Source: Streptomyces triticagri (lineage in GTDB: Bacteria; Actinomycetota; Actinomycetes; Streptomycetales; Streptomycetaceae). Taken from it: a stretch of DNA of 55,828 nt. Positions 17,906-26,862 of the stretch are shown piece by piece. Position 1 is the stretch's first letter. Every line of letters starts with the position of its first letter. The stretch covers positions 1 through 55,828 of the forward strand of contig NZ_QUAK01000022.1 of the NCBI RefSeq assembly GCF_003429565.1, in the 5' to 3' direction. The position numbers and the translations under genes are program-made. The notes under the pieces were generated by a model. That model was not told the origin of the DNA and did not search any database. It worked only from the letters and a program-made list of their open reading frames with translations.

Positions 17906-20900
17906 CGGGTCCGTGGCCTGTGCGGCCGTGTCGGCGTGCGTGGCCGCGCCGGCATGCGCGGATGCATCGGCGGCCGCGTGGCCGGGCTCGTCCCAGTCGC
18001 CGTACGCGTGCTGCTGGGGCACGGCCGGCGGGGAGTCGGGCACCTGCGGAGGTGCGCCCTGCGGATCGGCGCCCGCCGTGGCCGGCTCTCCCGGCTCCGC
18101 TGCGGCCTGCGCACGGAGCCTGCGCGCCCTGCGCCCCTCGCCCTCGACGGGCTGCGCCGGCACCACGAGCGCCTCGTCCGGCAGGTCGTCGTCGACGGTC
18201 CGACGGCGCCCCGGCAGGGCGAGCACCACGAGGACGACGGCCATCGCGCCCTGGGCGAAGAGCCAGCCGGTGTGCGCCCCCGGAGTGTCGAAGGTGACGT
18301 CGAGCCGGCCGCCGCCCGCGGGCAGTTCGAAGCCCTGCGCCCAGCCGGCCACGGTCGTCCTGGTGAGCGGCTTGCCGTCGAGCGTCGCCGTCCAGCCGTC
18401 GTCGGCGGCGTCCGCGAGGCGCAGTACGCGGCCCTCGGGTCCGTTCGGGATCCGGGTGTGGACCTCGACCGGACCGGCGGCGACCGGCTGCGGCTCGCCC
18501 GCGCCGTCGCCGGGCGGCACGATCGCGGCCCGGGCCACCTGGCGGTCGACCCGCCACAGCGCGCTGCCGTCCTGCTGGCTGAGCCTCGTGAGCCCCGGGG
18601 TCGCGTCCAGGACGCGGCTCATCCGGCGCGGCGCCCCGTCGTGCACCAGGACGTACCGGACGGCGAAGACGCCGAGCTCGTCCGCCTGGTCGGCGCCGGA
18701 GCCCGCGACGAGGTGGGCGACGGTGCGGTCGAGCCGGTCGTTGCCGCCGCCCGCCTCGGTCAGTTCGCCGTCGCCGAGCCGGGCGCCCGCGCCGCGGACC
18801 AGCGAGTACGAGACCCGGGCGGCCGAGGAGCTGTCGAGCACGAGGGTGCGTGCCTGGTCCCGGGTGCTCGCCTCCTCCGCGACGAAGGCGGGCACCTGCT
18901 CGGGCGTACGCCGCTCGAGGGGCCCGTCCGCGCCGCGGATCATCCAGCCTGCCGCGACGAGCAGCGGACCGGCGGCGGCGAGCACTGCGATCAGTGCGGC
19001 CACCGGCTGCCGCCAGCCGAAGCTCTGCTCGGCGACCCGGGAGCGCGCCCCGTCGGCGCCGAGGACGGCGGCGGCGATCATCGCCATGCCGTAGAGGAGG
19101 GTCGCCGGGCCCGCCCAGGCCGAGATGTTCGACCACACGGCGAAGACGAAGGCGGTCAGGGCGACGGCCCAGGCGGTGAGCACGGCCTGCCGCCGTTCGC
19201 TGCGAAGCAGCGCGGCGAGCGCGGCCGCCACGATGCCCACGAGCAGCAGCCCGCCGACCGCGGCCGGCCCGCCGGGGCTCAGGCCGAGCAGGTCGAGCGC
19301 ACTCGCCGCCCCCGTGCCGTACGAGAGCCCGGCCTCGCGGAAGAAGCCGAACGGCAGCAGCGAGAGCGACCAGGGAGCGAGGACGAGCAGCGGGACGCCG
19401 AGGGCCGCGAGAGTCCGGAGCCCCTGGGCGACGAGGTCGGCGCGGCGCAGCACCAGCAGTCCGATGCCGAGCACCAGGGCGATCGGCCACACGACGGGCG
19501 TGAAGGCGGTGGCGACCGTGAGTAGCAGGGCGTACGCCCAGGTCGCACGCCAACTGCCGCGCGCCCCCGGGGAGTCGGCGAGCAGCCCACTGGCGGCGAG
19601 GCCCGCGCGGGCGATCAGCGGGAGCAGTACCGCGAGGACCGCGGTGCCGATCCGCCCGCCCGCGAGCGCACCGGTGGCCGCGGGCAGGAAGGCGTACGCG
19701 ACGGCGGCCCAGGCGCGAAGCAGCCGGGACTGGACGAGCGGCCGGGAGGCGAAGTACGCGGCGACGCCGGCCAGCGGCACCGAACCGATCAGAAGCACCG
19801 TGACCGCGAGCCCCGTCGAGCCGAGCAGCAGGGTGGCGAGGCCGGCGACCAGGGCGATGTAGGGCGGCGCGGACTGCGTACCGCCGGTGCCGACGGGGTG
19901 CCAGGCGTCCAGGTACCGGTCCCAGAGCGCGGAGGCGTCCGAGGGCGCGGGCAGCAGGGCGCCGCCCGCGAGTGCGCCGCTGCCGAGCAGCGAACGGCCG
20001 GCGATCAGCGCGACGAGCAGCAGGACGGCGAAGAGCACCGGACCGGGCTTGCGCGCGAGCCGCTTCACCCGGGCGAACTGGTCGATCTCCAGGAAGTCCG
20101 CGTCGTCGTCGCCCGGCCCGCTCTCGACGGCCCCGTGCCGGCCGCCGGAGGAGGCGTCCGGGTCGGAGCGGCCGACGAGACCGGAGGCGACCTGTTCGAC
20201 GGTGACCCGCACGGTGGCACCCGGCGGCGGGAACAGCGGCCGCAGTTCGGCGGCTTCGGTGACCGCTCTGCCGCGGCGGCGCCGGGCCCCGATGATGCGC
20301 CCGGGGCGCAGCAGGGTGCCGGTCAGTCCGGCCACCTCGTCGAGCGCCTGACCCGGCACCTTGCCGACGAGGTAGGCGATGGTGCGCAGCAGGGTGCCGA
20401 CCACGAGCCGCAGCAGCACCCAGGGCAGCACGGCGGCCCGGGAGTTGACGAGCAGGGCGTACACCGCGCCGGCCTTGTCGACGCGGTGCGGGCTCGCGGT
20501 CCCGCGGCCGGCGCAGTCGACGGTGCGGCGCTCGCGGGAGGCGGCCTCGGCATGGCGTACGACGGCGTCCGGGGCGATCATGACGCGATGCCCCGCGGCG
20601 TGCGCGCGCCAGCACAGGTCGACGTCGTCACGCATCAGCGGGAGCCGCCGGTCGAAGCCGCCGAGCTGCTCGAAGACGTCCCGCCGGATCAGCATGCCCG
20701 CGCTGGAGACGGAGAGCACCGGGCGGGTCTGGTCGTGCTGGCCCTGGTCCTGTTCGCGGCGGTCGATGCCCGTCCAGCGGCGGCCGCTGTGTGCGATGGA
20801 GACGCCGACCTCGAGGAGCTGGCGGCGGTCGTACCAGCCGCGGAGCTTGGGGCCGACGACGGCGACGTCGCGGTTCAGCTCCCGCTCGTTCTCGACGAGT

Positions 20901-21376
20901 TGCAGCAGCGCGGCGAGCGCCCCCGGCTCGGGAGCGCAGTCGTCGTGCAGCAGCCACAGCCACTGCACGGGCTCGCCGTGCGGCAGCTCCGGCATGTCGT
21001 ATGCCTCGTCGCGCCAGGTCCGGGTGACCGGGTCCCAGCCGCTCGGCCGCTTGAGATACGGGAGGTCGTCGGGGGTGAGGACCCCGGCGGTGCGGGCGGC
21101 CTCGTCCACGGCGGCGCCGAAGCCGGTGCGCCGGGCCAGGTGGACGACCCGGTCGGCGCCGAGGGCGTCGGTGACGATGCGGGCGGAGTCGTCTGCGCTG
21201 CCGGTGTCGGCGGCGACGACGTTCTGCACGGGGCGTTCCTGGCCGAGCAGGCCGGCGAGCGCGTCGGGCAGCCAGCGCGCACCGTCGTGGGCGACGAGCA
21301 CGGCGGTGACGACATGCCTGGGGAACTCGGGTGCGGCAGCGCCCTGCGGGTCTGCCGGATGGCTGTGCACGGACAT
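17474..21376 (-). CDS. Large membrane glycosyltransferase, GT2 domain plus polytopic region
   Basis: 1300 aa. A cytoplasmic family 2 glycosyltransferase domain occupies about 20-300, with the nucleotide-sugar/metal motif in LLHDDCAPEPG and the acceptor motif RDDVDLCWRAHAAG. It is followed by hydrophobic helices through the middle (about 340-380 and 490-870), a probable extracytoplasmic beta domain (about 880-1025), one last helix, and a disordered tail (about 1058-1300) whose last 140 residues are Tyr/Pro/Gln/Asp repeats such as AYDPPAYDPP. ATG at 21376 (MSVHSHPADPQG) is the best start although its ribosome site is weak. It is coupled to DUF5719 and downstream of whiB. Sugar and acceptor are unknown; a cell-envelope glycan is likely. 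Confidence 0.9.
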   Translation of the reverse strand: MSVHSHPADPQGAAAPEFPRHVVTAVLVAHDGARWLPDALAGLLGQERPVQNVVAADTGSADDSARIVTDALGADRVVHLARRTGFGAAVDEAARTAGVLTPDDLPYLKRPSGWDPVTRTWRDEAYDMPELPHGEPVQWLWLLHDDCAPEPGALAALLQLVENERELNRDVAVVGPKLRGWYDRRQLLEVGVSIAHSGRRWTGIDRREQDQGQHDQTRPVLSVSSAGMLIRRDVFEQLGGFDRRLPLMRDDVDLCWRAHAAGHRVMIAPDAVVRHAEAASRERRTVDCAGRGTASPHRVDKAGAVYALLVNSRAAVLPWVLLRLVVGTLLRTIAYLVGKVPGQALDEVAGLTGTLLRPGRIIGARRRRGRAVTEAAELRPLFPPPGATVRVTVEQVASGLVGRSDPDASSGGRHGAVESGPGDDDADFLEIDQFARVKRLARKPGPVLFAVLLLVALIAGRSLLGSGALAGGALLPAPSDASALWDRYLDAWHPVGTGGTQSAPPYIALVAGLATLLLGSTGLAVTVLLIGSVPLAGVAAYFASRPLVQSRLLRAWAAVAYAFLPAATGALAGGRIGTAVLAVLLPLIARAGLAASGLLADSPGARGSWRATWAYALLLTVATAFTPVVWPIALVLGIGLLVLRRADLVAQGLRTLAALGVPLLVLAPWSLSLLPFGFFREAGLSYGTGAASALDLLGLSPGGPAAVGGLLLVGIVAAALAALLRSERRQAVLTAWAVALTAFVFAVWSNISAWAGPATLLYGMAMIAAAVLGADGARSRVAEQSFGWRQPVAALIAVLAAAGPLLVAAGWMIRGADGPLERRTPEQVPAFVAEEASTRDQARTLVLDSSSAARVSYSLVRGAGARLGDGELTEAGGGNDRLDRTVAHLVAGSGADQADELGVFAVRYVLVHDGAPRRMSRVLDATPGLTRLSQQDGSALWRVDRQVARAAIVPPGDGAGEPQPVAAGPVEVHTRIPNGPEGRVLRLADAADDGWTATLDGKPLTRTTVAGWAQGFELPAGGGRLDVTFDTPGAHTGWLFAQGAMAVVLVVLALPGRRRTVDDDLPDEALVVPAQPVEGEGRRARRLRAQAAAEPGEPATAGADPQGAPPQVPDSPPAVPQQHAYGDWDEPGHAAADASAHAGAATHADTAAQATDPYTTGPYAADPYGQYSADPYQQAPYQQDSHQQDPYALESYGAAPYPPAPPQAPVPQQDAGYDAYGHQSAYGQPPAYDPPAYDPPAYDPGAYDPLQDPSYPAYEPGPPSYDPGHAPYEPGTSPYEPGTGSSGSRTDSERPDGSQQ

Positions 21377-21757
21377 CGAGGTACGGGCCCCGGTTCGATG
21401 GACTGCGGTGGACGACGCCCCTGCGGGTGCTGTCCGGTCGGCGCGGAAATCCGGCCAGTCGGCCGGCCCCGCCCCGATCCGGTCGGCAGTCCCTGGGCCC
21501 CGTGGGGGCGCCGGGGCGTCTCGGACGGGGCCCCACACTAACGGCTGCCATCGGCACCGGGGGCGGCAGCCGAAAGGGCACCCGTCCGGGGCATCGCCCC
21601 GGACACGAAGAACGGCCCGCAACCGGTGGATCTGCCACCCGTCACGGACCGCTGCATACGCCTCGATACCGGTCGAGACCTATCGATATGGGGAACTGTG
21701 CGCCGCTTCCGCCCGCCGCCGTGCGCCGGCTCCGGCCCGGCGGGCGGCTCCGGCCGG
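21377..21757 (-). other. Gap between whiB and the glycosyltransferase
   Basis: 381 bp. It contains a hairpin at 21584-21604 that may terminate whiB transcripts. An AT-rich CATATCGATAGG element (minus strand, around 21681-21692) could be part of the glycosyltransferase promoter but has no good partner hexamer. No gene was seen. Confidence 0.45.
21584..21604 (-). terminator. Possible terminator after whiB
   Basis: An 8-bp stem GTCCGGGG / CCCCGGAC with a 5-nt loop, 154 bp past the whiB stop. Distance makes its role uncertain. Confidence 0.45.
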
Positions 21758-22021
21758 TCAGACCGCCGCCTTCTTCAGGCGGCGCCGCTCCCGCTCGGAA
21801 AGGCCGCCCCAGATTCCGAATCGCTCGTCATTGGCGAGCGCGTATTCGAGGCATTCGGATCGGACCTCACAGGCGAGGCAGACCTTCTTGGCCTCGCGGG
21901 TCGACCCGCCCTTCTCGGGGAAGAACGACTCGGGGTCGGTCTGGGCGCACAGCGCGCGCTCCTGCCAGCCGAGTTCTTCTTCCGCGTCCTCGACCAACAG
22001 CTCCTCGAACACCTCGGTCAT
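21758..22021 (-). CDS. whiB: Transcriptional regulator WhiB (iron-sulfur developmental regulator)
   Basis: 87 aa. A [4Fe-4S] cluster-binding Wbl protein required for septation of aerial hyphae in Streptomyces, acting together with WhiA. Cluster cysteines are C25, C48, C51 and C57. The G[VI]WGG turn is present as GIWGG, followed by a basic C-terminal tail RERRRLKKAAV for DNA contact. Length and sequence agree with the founding WhiB, not with the other Wbl paralogues. ATG at 22021; frames extending further upstream run through the promoter. It is divergent from the cysteine dioxygenase gene, with F420 genes beyond, the same neighbourhood as whiB2 in mycobacteria. Confidence 0.97.
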   Translation of the reverse strand: MTEVFEELLVEDAEEELGWQERALCAQTDPESFFPEKGGSTREAKKVCLACEVRSECLEYALANDERFGIWGGLSERERRRLKKAAV

Positions 22022-22096
22022 GTGCGCGCCCCTCGTCCGTCTGTGCAGTCCCCGTGATGCTGCCGTTACCGATTTCGGCTGAACGACACGAGTGAA

Positions 22097-22126
22097 ATTA
22101 CAAGTGCGCCGATCCGGACCAGTCAA
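22097..22126 (-). promoter_or_regulatory. whiB promoter candidate
   Basis: On the minus strand TTGACT (22126-22121) is 18 bp from TGTAAT (22102-22097), matching 5 of 6 bases at each hexamer. It predicts a start about 69 nt upstream of the whiB ATG. A GACAC pentamer, the core recognised by WhiA, lies at 22085-22089, right at the predicted start; another is at 22207-22211. S. coelicolor whiB is reported to have a vegetative and a developmental promoter, and this looks like the vegetative type. Confidence 0.7.
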
Positions 22127-22732
22127 GCCAGGATCTGCTATTAGGCCCCTTATTCACTCTGCGGAACCAAGGCTTTCCAGAAAGTGTTCAAATCGGGGTA
22201 AACCCAGACACGTTCCTTCGACCCGTCCGTGCGACTCCGCCTCGAACGTAAGGACGCAGGGCGCGCGGATCCCGTTGCCGGGTCGGACGCCGAAGCGAAA
22301 AAGATCACAGCCCGATCACAGAACGACAACGGCGTTTACCCGTCCAGCTGTTGCGCCACATGTCCGGCCGGGACCCTGCACAAACCTTTCGCCTCGCAAG
22401 GCAACCGGATGCGGTGAATCAAATCTCGCATTCCGGACATCCGGTTGACAGGGGTGCAGTAAACCGCTCTCCTATGGGGCATGCTTGCGAACTCCGCGCC
22501 GACCCGGCCCCACACCGGTGGGTCCCTCTGCGCTGCCCTCGCGAGCCGCAGCTGTTGCTGTTGCCGTCCCGGCTGTTGAGCCCATCCCGCTCCGGTCGTA
22601 CGCCGCTTCCTCCCCGAGCTCGTCGAGCTCCCGAGTGAGCAGCCCTCCCGCTCTCCACGAGCACCTCCCGCCCGCGATCCGGGCGACCGTCCGCGACACC
22701 CCAGCACGTGACTGCCGAGGAACCACCGCACG
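22127..22732. promoter_or_regulatory. Divergent regulatory region whiB / cysteine dioxygenase
   Basis: A long regulatory gap. It probably holds the developmental whiB promoter and the cysteine dioxygenase promoter. On the plus strand a perfect TTGACA (22445-22450) has a poor -10 (TCCTAT, 22470-22475, 19 bp). The directly repeated GATCACAG lies near 22305-22325. An 83-codon open frame at 22485-22736 overlaps the cysteine dioxygenase start and is not convincing. Confidence 0.5.
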
Positions 22733-23233
22733 ATGAACAGCGACAGCGACCTGCAGATCGCCGGCGACATTCTCGAAGTGCCGCACCTTCTGCGACCCGA
22801 GCCCGAACATCCCTCCACCGTCGCGGAGTTCGCCGGGCTCGCCCGTACCGTCGCCGAGGACCGGGCCGGCTGGGAGCACCTGGTCCGGTACGACGCGACC
22901 AGCCGCTGGTACCACCGGCTGCGCCAGGGCCCCGGCTACGAGGTCTGGCTGCTCAGCTGGGTGCCGGGACAGGGCAGCGGACTGCACGACCACGGCCCGT
23001 CCTCCGGCGTGCTGACCGTGCTGCAGGGCGAGCTGACCGAGCGCACTTCGCGGCGCACGCGCGCGTTGGGCGCCGGTACGCAGCGGGTCTTCGCGCCCGG
23101 CTACGCGCACGAGGTGGTCAACGACTCGCTGGAACCGGCCGTCAGCCTGCACGTCTATTTCCCCGGACTGACCGAGATGCCGATGCACGGTCCGCAGTGC
23201 TCGCCGGTGCTGCGCGGGGTGCCCGCGGGCTGA
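22733..23233 (+). CDS. Cysteine dioxygenase-type cupin protein
   Basis: 166 aa single cupin, cytosolic. The iron ligands of cysteine dioxygenase type I are visible: H85 and H87 in LHDHGPSSG and H126 in YAHEVVN. Predicted to oxidise cysteine to cysteine sulfinate with O2, although related thiol dioxygenases use 3-mercaptopropionate, and sequence alone does not settle the substrate. ATG at 22733, with CGAGGAACC about 9 nt upstream. The gene precedes fbiA by 73 bp on the same strand and is divergent from whiB. Confidence 0.88.
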   Translation: MNSDSDLQIAGDILEVPHLLRPEPEHPSTVAEFAGLARTVAEDRAGWEHLVRYDATSRWYHRLRQGPGYEVWLLSWVPGQGSGLHDHGPSSGVLTVLQGELTERTSRRTRALGAGTQRVFAPGYAHEVVNDSLEPAVSLHVYFPGLTEMPMHGPQCSPVLRGVPAG

Positions 23234-23306
23234 ACGACAGCCCCGGAGGAGGGCGTTGTCCACAGGCAGCGGACGGCGGAGGGGCCGGGCCTGACAGACT
23301 GTGCGC

Positions 23307-24263
23307 ATGCGCATTGTGGTTCTGGCCGGCGGCATCGGTGGTGCCCGTTTTCTCCGTGGACTCAAGGTGGCCGCGCCCGACGCGGACATCACCGTCATCG
23401 GTAACACCGGGGACGACATCCATCTCTTCGGGCTCAAGGTCTGTCCCGACCTCGACACGGTGATGTACACCCTCGGCGGTGGCATCAACGAGGAGCAGGG
23501 CTGGGGCCGTACCGACGAATCCTTCCGGGTCAAGGAGGAGCTCGCCGCGTACGGGGTGGGGCCGGAGTGGTTCGGTCTGGGCGACCGGGACTTCGCCACC
23601 CACATCGTCCGTACGCAGATGCTGGCCGCCGGGTATCCGCTCAGCGCGGTCACCGAGGCGCTGTGCGAGCGATGGCAGCCCGGCGTGCGGCTGATCCCGA
23701 TGTCCGACGACCGGGTGGAGACGCATGTCGCGGTCGAGCTCGACGGCGAGCGCCGGGCCATCCACTTCCAGGAGTACTGGGTACGGCTCAGGGCGTCCGT
23801 CGCCGCCGAGGCCGTGGTGCCGGTCGGCGCGGAGCAGGCCAAGCCGGCGCCCGGGGTGCTCGAGGCGATCGCCGCGGCGGACGTGGTGCTCTTCCCGCCG
23901 TCCAACCCGGTGGTGAGTGTGGGGACGATCCTCGCGGTGCCCGGGATCCGGGAGGCCATCGCGGAGGCGGGCGTACCGGTGGTGGGGCTCTCGCCGATCG
24001 TCGGGGACGCTCCCGTGCGGGGCATGGCGGACAAGGTGCTGGCCGCCGTCGGCGTCGAGTCCGGTGCGGCGGCGGTCGCCGAGCACTACGGCTCGGGGCT
24101 GCTCGACGGCTGGCTGGTGGACACGGTGGACGCGGGTGTGGTGGACCGGGTGACCGAGGCCGGGATCAGGTGCCGGGCCGTGCCGCTCCTGATGACCGAC
24201 GAGGACGCGGCGGCCCAGATGGCCCGCGAGGCACTGCGGCTTGCCGAGGAGGTCCGGGCGTGA
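23307..24263 (+). CDS. fbiA: 2-phospho-L-lactate/phosphoenolpyruvate transferase FbiA (CofD)
   Basis: 318 aa. Transfers the phospho-lactyl or phosphoenolpyruvyl group to the deazaflavin Fo in coenzyme F420 synthesis. The N-terminus [17 protein letters not shown] is the nucleotide-binding signature, followed by [24 protein letters not shown] and the [12 protein letters not shown] motif. The true start is probably ATG at 23307 rather than the GTG two codons earlier. It overlaps fbiB by 4 nt (GTGA), so both are made from one message. fbiC and cofC are not in the window. Confidence 0.96.
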   Translation: MRIVVLAGGIGGARFLRGLKVAAPDADITVIGNTGDDIHLFGLKVCPDLDTVMYTLGGGINEEQGWGRTDESFRVKEELAAYGVGPEWFGLGDRDFATHIVRTQMLAAGYPLSAVTEALCERWQPGVRLIPMSDDRVETHVAVELDGERRAIHFQEYWVRLRASVAAEAVVPVGAEQAKPAPGVLEAIAAADVVLFPPSNPVVSVGTILAVPGIREAIAEAGVPVVGLSPIVGDAPVRGMADKVLAAVGVESGAAAVAEHYGSGLLDGWLVDTVDAGVVDRVTEAGIRCRAVPLLMTDEDAAAQMAREALRLAEEVRA

Positions 24264-25609
24264 ACTCCCCTGCCGGCGAGGCGGCTGCGGCCACCGGATC
24301 CGGTCCGGCCACGGAGCTGCGGGCCTGGGCGGTGCCGGGGATCCCCGAGGTCGGGCACGGCGACGATCTGGCCAAGCTGATCGCGGCCGCCGGACCGGGA
24401 CTGGCCGACGGCGACATCGTGATCGTCACGTCCAAGGTCGTCTCCAAGGCCGAGGGCCGGGTCCTTGCCGCGACCGACCGCGAGGCGGCGATCGACGCCG
24501 AGACGGTCCGCGTCGTCGCCCGCCGCGGGGCGCTGCGCATCGTGGAGAACCGGCAGGGCCTTGTGATGGCCGCCGCCGGCGTCGACGCCTCCAACACCCC
24601 TTCCGGCACCGTCCTGTTGCTCCCCGAGGACCCCGACGCCTCCGCCCGCGGCATCAGAGAGGGCCTCCGGGACGCCCTGGGCGTGGACGTCGGCGTGCTG
24701 GTCAGCGACACCTTCGGCCGCCCCTGGCGCAACGGCCTGACCGACGTCGCGATCGGCGCCGCCGGTGTACGCGTACTCGACGACCTGCGCGGCGGCACGG
24801 ACTCCCACGGGAATGCGCTCGGCGTCACGGTCACCGCCACCGCCGACGAACTGGCCGCGGCGGGCGACCTGGTGAAGGGCAAGGCAGCCGGACTGCCCGT
24901 CGCCGTGGTGCGCGGCGTGAGCGGAGCGGTGACCGGCGGCTCCGACGAGAGCGACGGTGCCCGCGCGCTGGTCCGATCGGCGGCCGACGACATGTTCCGG
25001 CTCGGTACCTCGGAGGCGGTACGGGAAGCGGTCACCCTGCGGCGTACGGTGCGGGCCTTCGGAGACGAGCCGGTGGACCTCGGGGCGGTGCGCCGGGCGG
25101 TGGCCGCCGCGGTGACCGCGCCGGCCCCGCACCACACCACGCCCTGGCGATTCGTGGTCCTCGGCAGCGAATCCGCGCGGACCGGCCTGCTCGACGCGAT
25201 GCGGGACGCGTGGATCGAGGATCTGCGCCGGGACGGCAAGTCCGAGGAGTCGATCGCCAAGCGGATCCGGCGCGGCGACGTGCTGCGCGCCGCGCCCCTG
25301 ATCGTGGTGCCCTGTCTCGTCGCCGAAGGGGCACACCACTACGGGGATCCGCGGCGGGACGCCGCCGAGCGGGAGATGTTCGTCGTCGCGACCGGGGCCG
25401 GCATCCAGAACTTCCTGGTGGCGCTGGCCGGTGAGCAGCTCGGCTCGGCGTGGATCTCGTCGACGATGTTCTGCCGGGACGTGGTGCGGCGGGAGCTCGA
25501 CCTGCCGGCCGACTGGGACCCGATGGGTGCGGTGGCGGTCGGCCGCCCGGCCGAGGCACCGAAGCGGCGGCCACCGCGGGACGCGGGGGACTTCCTCGTC
25601 GAGCGCTGA
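24260..25609 (+). CDS. fbiB: Coenzyme F420:L-glutamate ligase FbiB, bifunctional
   Basis: 449 aa two-domain protein. The N-terminal CofE-like ligase (about 15-245) adds gamma-linked glutamates to F420-0; its motifs [16 protein letters not shown] and [18 protein letters not shown] bind metal and GTP. The C-terminal FMN nitroreductase-like domain (about 250-440) reduces the dehydro-F420 precursor and helps extend the tail in mycobacterial FbiB. The GTG start overlaps the fbiA stop and has GAGGAGG 7-8 nt upstream. The fused architecture is the usual actinobacterial form, not the single-domain archaeal one. Confidence 0.96.
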   Translation: MNSPAGEAAAATGSGPATELRAWAVPGIPEVGHGDDLAKLIAAAGPGLADGDIVIVTSKVVSKAEGRVLAATDREAAIDAETVRVVARRGALRIVENRQGLVMAAAGVDASNTPSGTVLLLPEDPDASARGIREGLRDALGVDVGVLVSDTFGRPWRNGLTDVAIGAAGVRVLDDLRGGTDSHGNALGVTVTATADELAAAGDLVKGKAAGLPVAVVRGVSGAVTGGSDESDGARALVRSAADDMFRLGTSEAVREAVTLRRTVRAFGDEPVDLGAVRRAVAAAVTAPAPHHTTPWRFVVLGSESARTGLLDAMRDAWIEDLRRDGKSEESIAKRIRRGDVLRAAPLIVVPCLVAEGAHHYGDPRRDAAEREMFVVATGAGIQNFLVALAGEQLGSAWISSTMFCRDVVRRELDLPADWDPMGAVAVGRPAEAPKRRPPRDAGDFLVER

Positions 25610-25733
25610 GCGGGTCCCGCGGGGCGCGGGGGGCCGGGCCAGAGGCATCGCGAACGCCCCGCATCGAGAAACCCCGTCGTCGCCTGCGGCGGCCCGGGCT
25701 GTGTGGTGACGGCCTGGAGCGCAGGTGGCGTGG

Positions 25734-26717
25734 TCAGATGCGGGCGATGTCCCAGCGGGGCATCTTCGGGGTGCGGCGCGGTGGGGTGCGGCCTGTGAGC
25801 AGCAGGTAGCGGACGGCGCGGTGGCGCTGGCCCGCGTACGGCTCGAGGAGTTCGAGCATCCCGGCGTCGTCGGTATCGCGCTCGCCGGTGAGGGCGTAGC
25901 CGACGATGCCGGGCAGATGCAGGTCGCCGACGGTCACCTCGTCCGGTGACCCGTGGCTGCGCTGCACGGTCTCGGCGGAGGTCCACGGGCCGATGCCGGG
26001 GACGAGTTCGAGGCGGGTCCTGGCCGCGGGCGGGTCCATCGCCGTGGCCTCCTCCAGGCGGCGGGCGACCCGGACCGCGCGCAGGATCGTCGAGGACCGC
26101 TTCTGGTCGACGCCCGCGCGGTGCCACTCCCAGGACGGGATCAGCGCCCAGGTCCGCGGTTCGGGCATCACATGCAGCCGCTCGGACGGGCCGGGCGCTC
26201 GCTCGCCGTACTTGCGTACCAGGAGCCGCCAGGCGCGGTAGGCCTCGTCGGTGGTGACCTTCTGCTCGAGGATCGACGGGATCAGGGACTCGAGCACCAG
26301 GCCGGTGCGGATGAGCCGGAGTCCGGGCCTGCGCCGCCAGGCGGCCGCCACGATGCGGTGCCGGGGAGCGAAGGCGGCCGGCTCGTCGCTCTCGCCGAGC
26401 AGTGTCGGCACCGAGCGGATCAGCCAGTCCGCGCCCGGACCCCAGGCGGCGGCCTCGACCGTACCCGCGCGCGCGGCGACCCGCAGCGTCCCCGGTCCCT
26501 CAGGCGTACGACTGGCCCGCCAGGCCGAGCCGTCGGCCTCGATACGGAAGGTGGGGTCGGCCGGGCCCCGCCGGAGCGGCCCGAGAACCAGGCGCAGGTC
26601 GACAGGGTCGGGCGGGGTCCAGGTCAGCCGCGCGTCCGGAGCGGTCTGCCGGGGCACCGCCTGGCGGCGGCCGCGCGCGGCACCGGTGCCCTGCTGCGGG
26701 GTGAAACGGCCTGCCAC
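25734..26717 (-). CDS. DNA-3-methyladenine glycosylase II-type (AlkA, HhH-GPD) protein
   Basis: 327 aa base-excision repair enzyme predicted to remove alkylated purines. The helix-hairpin-helix is LVPGIGPWTSAETV, with the catalytic Asp in VTVGDLHLPG about 20 residues later, and an N-terminal beta region as in AlkA. EQKVT is the conserved interdomain helix motif. The GTG start at 26717 (VAGRFTPQQG) has GAGGAC upstream; the longer open frame crosses a 7-bp tandem repeat and is less likely. It is convergent with fbiB and downstream of the sugar nucleotidyltransferase. M. tuberculosis has a different DNA-modifying gene at this position, from memory. Confidence 0.87.
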   Translation of the reverse strand: MAGRFTPQQGTGAARGRRQAVPRQTAPDARLTWTPPDPVDLRLVLGPLRRGPADPTFRIEADGSAWRASRTPEGPGTLRVAARAGTVEAAAWGPGADWLIRSVPTLLGESDEPAAFAPRHRIVAAAWRRRPGLRLIRTGLVLESLIPSILEQKVTTDEAYRAWRLLVRKYGERAPGPSERLHVMPEPRTWALIPSWEWHRAGVDQKRSSTILRAVRVARRLEEATAMDPPAARTRLELVPGIGPWTSAETVQRSHGSPDEVTVGDLHLPGIVGYALTGERDTDDAGMLELLEPYAGQRHRAVRYLLLTGRTPPRRTPKMPRWDIARI

Positions 26718-26730
26718 GGATGAGGTCCTC

Positions 26731-26758
26731 GGAAATCGGAAATCGGAAATCGGAAATA
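26731..26758. repeat. 7-bp tandem repeat GGAAATC, four copies
   Basis: GGAAATC three times and GGAAATA once, at 26731-26758, immediately upstream of the glycosylase start codon (26717, minus strand). On the sense strand it reads GATTTCC repeats. The AT-rich unit is unusual in this GC-rich setting. Confidence 0.9.
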
Positions 26759-26862
26759 CGGGTCTGCGCCGAGCCGGGGTCAAAGCCCACGGCCGGAGCC
26801 GTCGGGTCCGCGCGGGCCCCACCAAGCTAGTGCCGTGTCAGGCAAGGCCAACTCCGCCGCCG

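Noticed and set aside
22485..22736. 83-codon open frame before the cysteine dioxygenase gene, considered as a cysteine leader peptide
   Set aside because: It contains no run of cysteine codons, overlaps the real start and has no good ribosome site.
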